Shown here piece by piece: positions 30,922 to 38,124 of a stretch of 38,124 bases of DNA (its first letter is position 1; every line of letters starts with the position of its first letter). Below the pieces are notes generated by a model. It was not told the origin of the DNA. It made no database searches and worked only from the letters and a program-made list of their open reading frames with translations. The stretch is from Micractinium sp. NFX-FRZ (lineage: Eukaryota > Chlorophyta > Trebouxiophyceae > Chlorellales > Chlorellaceae). The stretch lies in the NCBI GenBank assembly GCA_029339195.1, contig JAPTJF010000547.1, forward strand, positions 1-38,124, read 5' to 3'. The translations under genes were made by a program, and so were the position numbers.

Positions 30922-33900
30922 TCACTCCTCGATGCCGCCAAACGTGGCTGTGACGGGGGCCAGTTGACCAGATGCGGCAGACACGCCCGCGGCAGATGCG
31001 CCCGCGGCAGATGCGCCCCGGGGCTGGGGGTAAGTGGAACCTGCAGGGCCGGGGGGCAGGGCAGCAGCTCAGGCAGGGCAACAGCGGCTGGGCAGGTGGC
31101 GGGGGCGGGCCGTTGGGAGTGGAGAGCCCCATGCACGAAGGAACGGAGCGGTGCAAGCAATGGTGGAGCATGGCTTGTGCTGCTGCCCAGAAGACGAGCA
31201 GCCACTTACCGAGCAGGCCGCCGATGGGGCGGGGCGGGGGCACGCGTACGGTGAGCTGGAGGTCGAGCCAGTTGGGGTAGGCGGGGTTACGCACCTGCCG
31301 TGTTGGTAAGCACAGGTAGTGAGGAGGGGAGGGAGCAACAGGGCGTGAAGCGAGGCCGGGCACGGGGTCGACACTGGGTTGTTGACAGCAACCCCACATC
31401 TGATACCAGGCATGGCAGCATGGAGCACCCTCTGCTGCATGCTGCCGCCGTTTCCAACAACACACTGTGTCAACAGGGTGCCCTCACATGCTGTGGCTTG
31501 TAGGGCGAACGCTGCCTGAGGATGACGTGCATGTGAGGGGTGGTGATCTGGATCCAGCGGGGCACGGCGTTGGACTGCAGGGCGAGCGAGCGGGAGGCGG
31601 GGAGGCGGGCATCAGGCCAGGGAAGCAGCCCAGGCTTGCATGCTGTTCCCAGCGGTCAGTCACATGAAGGTGCCCAACAGCAAGCAAGAGGCCTGCCAGG
31701 CCCTGCTGCCACCACATCGGCGGCACCTGCTGGCAGCAGGATCAGTGGAACGGCACAGGCTGAACAGCGCCGGCCCGCTACTGTGACCCACCTGCACCGT
31801 CACGCCGTTGGGCAGGGTGCGCCGCTCCTTAGGCCCCAAGGGCCTGCCTCCAATCAGCACTGCAAGCAGTGGGGTGCAGGAGGGCAAGGTGTCGGCCACA
31901 ACATCTCTTGGGCCCGACAGGCGGCTGCAACCGGCAGGCACATACCCCTTTTGCTCAGTAAGTAAGTTGTGCTCAGCGGCCTCCTGCCTCCACCACTCCT
32001 CCCATTTCACTGCCCCACCCCGTGCTATTCACAAACGCGGTGCACATCCTGCGCTTACCTTGCAGCACCCAGCGCTGGCCCACGCGCTGCAGGCGGGCCG
32101 TCACCTGTGCACGCCCCCTGCTGAAGGTCAGGGAGGTTACAAAGACGGCCCGCGGGGTGGGGCCAGCTCCCAGGGTGGCGACCAGACGGGTGCCGCTGCC
32201 ATCCGTATAGAGCGGGACTGTACTGCCGGGGGTGCCACAGTACGTGTTCCAGGGGCCTGCATTTGGAGGGATGTGCCGCACAGAGGTGGGTGAGTGCTGA
32301 TGGTAGCAATGCCCAAACGGATGTGCGCGCCTTCCATTGCCCAACAGCTCCTCTGGCGGTGCGTGCACGGATAGGCACAGTCTTCTGGGAACGGCCATGC
32401 GGCCCCTCCCACCTCCAGCACACCCCTCTGGCAACACAGGTTGCTTGCATGCAGGCCCGACCCACCTTTGTGGTTGAACCCCCTCCAGTGTGGGTCGCCT
32501 GCCAGGGCAGCCGTCAGCTGGGGTGCCAGTGGTTTGGGCGGGGGTGGCGGGGGCGACGTGGTGACGACGCTGCATATGCATGAAAGAGGAAGAGGGAGGG
32601 CGGCAGGGAGGGAGAAGAGGTGGTCAAGCAGGGGGTGAATGGGCAAACTCCACGCCGAGCATTCAGTCAGTCGAGGAGTGCTGGCATCTGTGGGCCGGTG
32701 CCGTGTAAACTGCATGCTCAGGAGCTTGGCTGCCACAGGCACACAGCTGGCAGCCTGAGCAGTGTGCTAGCAAACTCACCCAACTTATGGCCTGACATTC
32801 ATCAGTAACTTTCTGGCTTATACAGCTGGCGTGATGGGGTGCTCACGGGTTGATTGGTGGCTTTGGGCGGTCGACAGTGCGTGGCGGGGGTGGAGGGCTG
32901 GGGCGTGGCGGGGGTGGGGGGCTGGGGCGTGGCGGTGGAGGAGGGCTGGGGCGCGGCGGGGGCGGGGGGCTGGGGCGCGGAGGTGGCGGGGGCGGGGGTG
33001 AGGGAGGCGCCGCACAGGGATCGCCGGTGACGCTGCACACCAGGTGTGGGCAGGGCATGGGCGGTAGGGGCCATGTTATCGGGGGAGGGACCCGTAAAGA
33101 TGCAACACTCCTGAAAAGCTTCCGTTCACTCTCACGAAATGGGTGCACCTCTGCACCTCCAACAGCGGGACGTCTCCCCTGCACTCATGCACTTCGCAGG
33201 CCCCTGCCACTCGGCCAGCAGAGGGGGGTGCCGCCGCATTTCTGCCGGTCTCCTCACCGCACACCCAAGGGTGTCGTCCTTTCCTTCTCCCAGCCCCTGC
33301 CAACCCACCATACGGCCCGCCCTTTCCCCAGGGCCACCCAACCCACCATGCGCGGGGGGTCTCCACCACCACCTCAGCTGTGCAGTAGCCCTGCTGGCTG
33401 GTCTCGTTGAAGCCCCGAATCTCAAGCGCCGACGCGAGGACGTCCTGCTGCCTCCCAGGGTTGCACACAAAGGCGACGGTTGCGGTCCAGCGGGGCGCAC
33501 TTTGGAGCAGCCCCCGCCGCCGGCGGGCCCCGGAGCAGAAGTCGCCTCCACCAAAGTGCTGCAGGCAGGGTTGCAGGGGAGCTGCGGGGCTGGTGAGCGC
33601 TGCCGTGCAAAACAGAGTGCAGGAGGGTCGCGTTGGTGCCCATTCCACCAGAGTGCGGGAAGCATGAGGGTTGGGGCAGGGGAGTGGCTACCGCAGGGGG
33701 CCTGTGGCATTGGCCCGCAGGGGCCACAGCCGTTCCCATGGGGGCCAGCGCCCTGCAGGCAGGCCAGGGGCGGCCGCGGCTGCCACCTTTTGGCCAGCAC
33801 TGCCTACTGCTGCCGCACGCGACGGTGTCAGCACGAGCATGCCTGCTACCTCACTGCCGTGCACGCGTGCGCTTTAGAAAGCGTGCCCCCATTCCGCATG

Positions 33901-36118
33901 CATGCGTGCGGCGTGCCTGGAGGGTGGGCGTGCTGGAGGCTTTGTAGCTGCCGTAGAACTGGGTGAAGCCCCCTGCGGGAAGCGAGCCGGTGGGCAACAG
34001 GTTTAGGTAGAGGCTGGGCGGGCTGCGCTCTGAGACCGCCGGGTGATTACAGAAGGGAAGGCAGTGAGAAGCTTCCACACTGCGCCAGGCGAGGGCCAGC
34101 CGGCACTCAGAGGCATTCACCTGACCTGGCTGTCTGGCCTGGCCTGGCCAGGATAGGGAGCAGCGGGTCCAGCACACACGGCTGGGAGCTCATCGCGAGC
34201 AGGTGACGCCGTCCCAAACAGGAACCCACCCGCAGTGCCCACCAAGCCAGGGCGAACCGCCCCCACCCCGCTGCTCCCTGCTGATTATCAAGGGAGGTCC
34301 CCAACCAGGCCCCCACTGCCAGCCCCCACCGCCAGCCCCCACTGCCAGCCCCCAGCCCACCATTCACAACGCTGCGTGTGACGTTGGTTCGCGAGCGCAG
34401 GGTCCAGACGTTGGCAGCGTTCCCATTGACTGTTTGAGTGTACACCAGAGTGGTGGCGGAAGGCAGCTGCAGGGGTGGGAGCAAGCAGAGCGGCGGGCAA
34501 AGGGGCAGCTTTGGCGGCCACTTCAGAAAGCTGTGGGCACCTGTGACGGTCTATCTGCAGTTGTTCAAATCAGCTGGAGGGTAATCATGCTCCCTCGATG
34601 GTACTGGCACAGGTTGCATGTGCGCAATGGCACACCTCAGGCGTCCGTGTTCCATGCGGTCTAAGACATGAGAACATGGCTGCTGCATCGCGGCGTGACC
34701 ATGCAACTGGCAACCCACCTGAGTGACAGTACCGCATGGGAAAGGAGGCGGCGGGGGGCGGGGGGGTGGCGGAGAGGGGGGAGGTGGCGAGGGAGGAGGT
34801 GGCGAGGGGGGAGGAGGAGAGGGCGGAGGGGGAGAGGGCGGAGGTGGCGAGGGGGGAGGAGGAGAGGGCGGAGGTGGCGAGGGGGGAGGGGGAGAGGGTG
34901 GTGGTGGCGATGGCGGAGGTGGGGAGGGAGGAGGTGGCGGAGGCGGAGGTGATGGCGAGGGGGGAGGTGGAGAGGGCGGAGGTGGCGAGGGGGGAGGGGG
35001 AGAGGGGGGTGGTGGGGAGGGCGGAGGTGGGGAGGGAGGAGGTGGCGGAGGCGGAGGTGATGGCGAGGGGGGAGGTGGGGAGGGAGGAGGTGGCGGAGGC
35101 GGAGGTGGTGGGGGCGGAGGAGGGGAGGGCGGAGGGGGCGAGGGCGGAGGGGGAGGGGGCGGAGAAGGCGAGGGGGGAGGTGGCGAGGGGGGAGGCGGTG
35201 GAGGTGTCGGGGGCGGAGGCGGAGACGGCGGTGGCGGGGAGGGCGGTGGAGGCGAGGGTGGCGGGTAAACAGGAGGAGGTGTAGGGCAGGGATCGCCTGT
35301 GAAGCTGCACAGCCGGAAAGGGCGAACGTGGGTTTCGAGTTATGAGCCGGCGCGCGAGCCAGGCACATGCTGCCAGCCAGAGCAGGCATGCGGGGAACGT
35401 GCTTGGGGGCTTGCACGATTTTTAGTACACCATCATGTAAGCATGGTGCTGCTGGTGCATGCTTGGAACCGCTCGCCACACATGCCGCCGCTGGTGCTCT
35501 GCTCTCCAGTGCACCACCCTCAAGGAGAGGTTGCGACGCGGCTCACACTGCCAGCAGCATCTTGACGCACACGCAGCCAGCCCTGCCCCCACACCCGCCC
35601 CCTCCCACCCACCATGCGCGGGCCGTCTCCACAATGAGATCTGCGGTGCAGTACCAAACGGACTCCCGCACAAAAAAAAATTCATTTGCCAACACGAGTG
35701 CGTCTTGGACGCGCTCAGGGTTGCACACCAGCTGCACCGTTGCGGTCCTGCCGGGCACAGTCTGGAGCAGCCCCCGGCGGCGGGCCGTCAGGCAAGGAGT
35801 CCCACCCTCAAAGACCTGCGGACGTTGCACAGGGGAGGGGTGGAGGCGAAGGGAGTGTTGCATACATGGGGGAGCAGGCCTAGGCTGGACCTTGGCCGAG
35901 GCCACCGGCAGCTATGCAGTGGGTGCAAAGCGTGTCGTGTGCACGCTTCGGTGCTGGCCTGTAATGGCAGCAACATGCAATGAGGGCAGCAGGCCGTGGT
36001 GGTGGTGGCACAGGTGGCCAGCCGGCAGGTCTGCAGCCTAGCCGTGGTCATCGCCCGCCTGTGCTTTGAGCAGCGTGTGAAGACATGCAGGGACCCCCTC
36101 AGCCCCACCCCACCCACC

Positions 36119-36156
<38 letters not shown>

Positions 36157-37833
36157 ACCACCACCCCGCACCCCGCCCTGATTGGCACCCCCTGCCCGCT
36201 TGCCTGTGAGGTGAGGGTGCTGGCGGATGCTTTGTAGTTTCCAAAGGAAATCGTGTCGAACACAGTGGCTCCTGCAGGCAGGCACACGGGGAGGAGAGCA
36301 TGGGTGGTTGGGCAGGTGCGGTGCCTGGCGGGCGGGTGTGAGCCCGGGGGCGGGGCCAGGGGCAGCTTCGCCACACTGCCGCCCGGCAGGTGCTGTTCCC
36401 TTGCCTCCTGCTGCATCCAATTTCAAGCCATGTTATGTTGGTGGGGGCAGCACTGATGGGTCCGCATTACAGGCAGCAGTGCCCATCTTGCCGTGCTCTC
36501 CCTGGCGTGCCGGCCTGCCCACGCAGTGCTGGCAAGGGTTGGCGTGGGCGGGCCGGCACGTCGCACCGCTCCATGCAGCCCGGCGACGCATTTCTGCCAG
36601 CCATGCCTGTACCCTGCCCCTAGCGTAGTGTCCCGCCTCGGGCCCAGCCTGCAACGCTATGGGAATGACACTGACCATGGCTTCCCTGGCCACCCACCCA
36701 CCCACCCACCCTCCATTAGGTCCATTGTGACGTTAGTTTGAGAGCGCAAGGTCCAGAGGTAAGTGGTTTCGTACTCCACAGACACAAGCTTAGAGAGGGT
36801 CAGAGTGCTGGTGGCTGGCAGCTGCGATGCAAAGGGGGAAGGGGGGAGCGGGCAGGCGGGCAGGGCTGTTGTTGTGGGCTTGGGGTGACAATCTCTGCTG
36901 TTTAAGGTCAGGCGCCGGCACAGGTGTGGGTGGGCTGTTGGCAGGGCGGCCGCATGACCCCAAACTGCTCCCACCATAGCCCCGTGGCACCAGCCTTGGG
37001 CAGAAGGCCACAGGCCAGTGTGTGCCTGGAGTATCCCCTTGCTGAGCTGGCATGCTGGCGGGCAAGAGCCTCTCCCTGAGGGGGCGGGGGCAAGACGGAT
37101 ATCGCAATACATGGGCAGGCAACGCATTTCAAGGCTCCCCAGCCGACGTTCAGGAGGGTTCGTGATTGTACCCACCTCTGTGACAGTGCCGCAGGGGTAG
37201 GGCGGTGGCGGCGGGGAGGGCGGAGGCGGGGAGGGCGGAGGTGGTGGCGAGGGCGGGGGCGGGGAGGGCGGAGGCGGGGAGGGCGGAGGCGGGGAGGGCG
37301 GAGGTGGTGAGGGAGGGGGCGGGGAGGGCGGGGGCGGTGGTGGCGGCAGGGGAGGCGCAGGGCAGGGGTCTCCAGACACGCTGCACAGGCAGTTGGGCGT
37401 GGGGTGGGGTGGGGGTGGGGGGGAGCGGGGGGGCTTTAAGCCAGGCAAGTGCCAGTTCAGGGCGTGGTGTGCAAACAAACTGAGCAACTGGAGCATGCCA
37501 CCCCGGGCAACAGAGCACACCGCACCGTGCGTACCCAAGCACCCAGGCGGGGCCGCAGGCTCACGGCAGCAGCGCCCTGCACCCCGCACGCTGCCCGCCC
37601 TCCTCCCCACCCACCCACCATGCGCGGGTCGTCTCCACCACCAGCTCGGCTGCGCAGCGCCACGCGCCAGTGCCATCGAATCCAGTCACCTCTCGAGCCG
37701 ACACAATTCGATCCTCGCTGATGTCTGACTGGCACACAAACTGGACTGTTGCACTCCATAAGCCGTCGTTACCGCTCTGCAGCAGCCCCCTGCGGCGGTC
37801 GGGCCCACTGCAGATATCACCGCCCTTGAACGC
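30922..37833 (-). CDS. Mosaic extracellular matrix protein: MRH-like repeats, Pro-rich linkers, C-terminal GDPH domain (5' end beyond window)
   Basis: Sixteen exons join in frame to at least 856 aa: 37619-37833, 37176-37380, 36710-36821, 36204-36271, 35613-35815, 34719-35304, 34361-34466, 33917-33972, 33347-33558, 32847-33032, 32466-32569, 32059-32256, 31792-31859, 31527-31574, 31210-31294 and 30922-31040. A module of four exons repeats: PCGTVT; then LWTLRS.TNVT with an N-glycosylation sequon; then (F/Y)G.YKAS; then GG..C…RR.GLLQ…TATV.(L/F)VC…C.A(E/D)(L/V).VET.RAC. The last part matches the end of mannose-6-phosphate-receptor-homology domains. Each module ends in (V/F)(S/T)GDPC and a proline-rich linker: SPPPP repeats twice, PPPPPRPS once. 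The C-terminus has LAGDPHWRGFNHK, strand-rich sequence and GLLGSTY, as in vWFD/root-cap domains. It is probably secreted to the cell wall; no stop or start is missing in the part seen. Confidence 0.75.
34734..35268 (-). repeat. Low-complexity proline-rich linker (SPPPP-type) coding repeat
   Basis: About 180 codons of (S)PPP/PPPP repeats on the minus strand within one exon of the matrix-protein gene. A shorter similar array lies at 37195-37360. A third, with PPPPPRPS units, lies at 32870-33000. Such tracts are typical substrates for prolyl hydroxylation and arabinosylation in algal wall glycoproteins (family knowledge). Confidence 0.85.
36121..36158. repeat. CA/GC dinucleotide microsatellite
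   Basis: CGCGCGCA followed by about 13 CA units, within the intron between exons 4 and 5 of the matrix-protein gene, just downstream (in transcription) of a GC donor. Confidence 0.85.
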
Positions 37834-38124
37834 CTGCACACAGCGGGGTGCACAGGCAAAGCTGGTGTGGCCTACTCCACTTCTTGCTTTGAGCAGTGCA
37901 GGGACGGTTGAGTGGGTAGGCATGCCGACTGCAGTGGGCGACAATGGGCAGCAAGGGGTGGAAATGGATGGCAGCTGGAGTGCAGGGACTGCCGCCGATG
38001 TCCCAGGCAGGCCGAACAGTTGTGGGTCCTGCCAGCACCACCCTTGCCAAAGCAAAGCAAAGCAAAGCAAAGCAAAGCAAAGCAAAGCAAAGCAAAGCAA
38101 AGCAAAGCAAAGCAAAGCAAAGCA
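37834..38124. other. Intron of the matrix-protein gene running off the window
   Basis: The first exon in the window begins in the middle of a repeat module in phase 0, so this stretch should be intron and the missing exons lie beyond 38124. No other coding sequence is supported here. Confidence 0.5.
38049..38124. repeat. GCAAA pentanucleotide tandem repeat
   Basis: About 15 perfect copies of the 5-bp unit GCAAA run to the last base of the window, so the array is truncated here. Because 5 is not a multiple of 3, it opens artificial frames in every phase on the minus strand. Confidence 0.95.

Noticed and set aside
32850..33410. Plus-strand Gly-rich frame of 186 codons
   Set aside because: Shadow of the third proline-rich linker on the minus strand; the rest has no protein-like features.
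34723..35284. Long plus-strand frame encoding almost only glycine, and a second Glu/Arg-rich frame
   Set aside because: They are the antisense of the proline-rich linker exon, whose frame continues into the cysteine motifs on both sides.
37561..38115. Minus-strand frame beginning with repeated LCFAL residues as an N-terminus or signal peptide of the matrix protein
   Set aside because: The residues come from the GCAAA array, which opens every phase. The true exon begins at 37833 after a good acceptor, in the middle of a module.

Overview
The window looks like nuclear DNA of a GC-rich green alga, most likely a trebouxiophyte of the Chlorella type. Genes are densely spliced with short introns ending in CTGCAG-like acceptors. 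TGTAA polyadenylation signals follow many stop codons. Plastid tocopherol methyltransferase, mitochondrial Tim13 and hydroxyproline-rich extracellular matrix proteins are present. The genus is an inference. Exon models were built by hand from reading-frame continuity and paralogue comparison; exon edges may be off by 1-2 bases.

Layout. 1-901: a G-rich element bounded by an inverted repeat of at least 36 bp. 1086-7765 (minus): three tandem copies of an unrecognised five-exon, multi-pass membrane protein. 8571-11878 (minus): gamma-tocopherol methyltransferase (VTE4), nine exons. 12279-14325 (plus): GH18 chitinase-like protein with an altered catalytic motif, divergent from VTE4. 14915-about 17271 (minus): atypical SDR of the TIC62/At2g34460 type. 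17690-18851 (minus): unrecognised two-exon protein. 19475-20547 (plus): TIM13, five exons including 18-nt and 27-nt microexons. 21264-25095 and 26142-30097 (plus): two tandem nine-exon paralogues, type II membrane proteins that resemble GT-B glycosyltransferases. 30922 to beyond 37833 (minus): the 3' part, 16 exons, of a mosaic extracellular protein. It has repeated mannose-6-phosphate-receptor-homology-like modules, each followed by a proline-rich linker, and ends in a GDPH...GLLG domain like the vWFD/root-cap family.

There is no operon logic; neighbours are independent genes. Three patterns stand out. First, local gene duplication (three membrane proteins, two glycosyltransferase-like genes, internal modules of the matrix protein). 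Second, at least three introns carry truncated copies of the edge of a flanking exon. Third, GC-AG introns are unusually frequent (about seven in roughly 65). The most novel items are the mosaic matrix protein, the membrane-protein triplication with a compensated frameshift pair in copy 2, and the exon-edge duplications.
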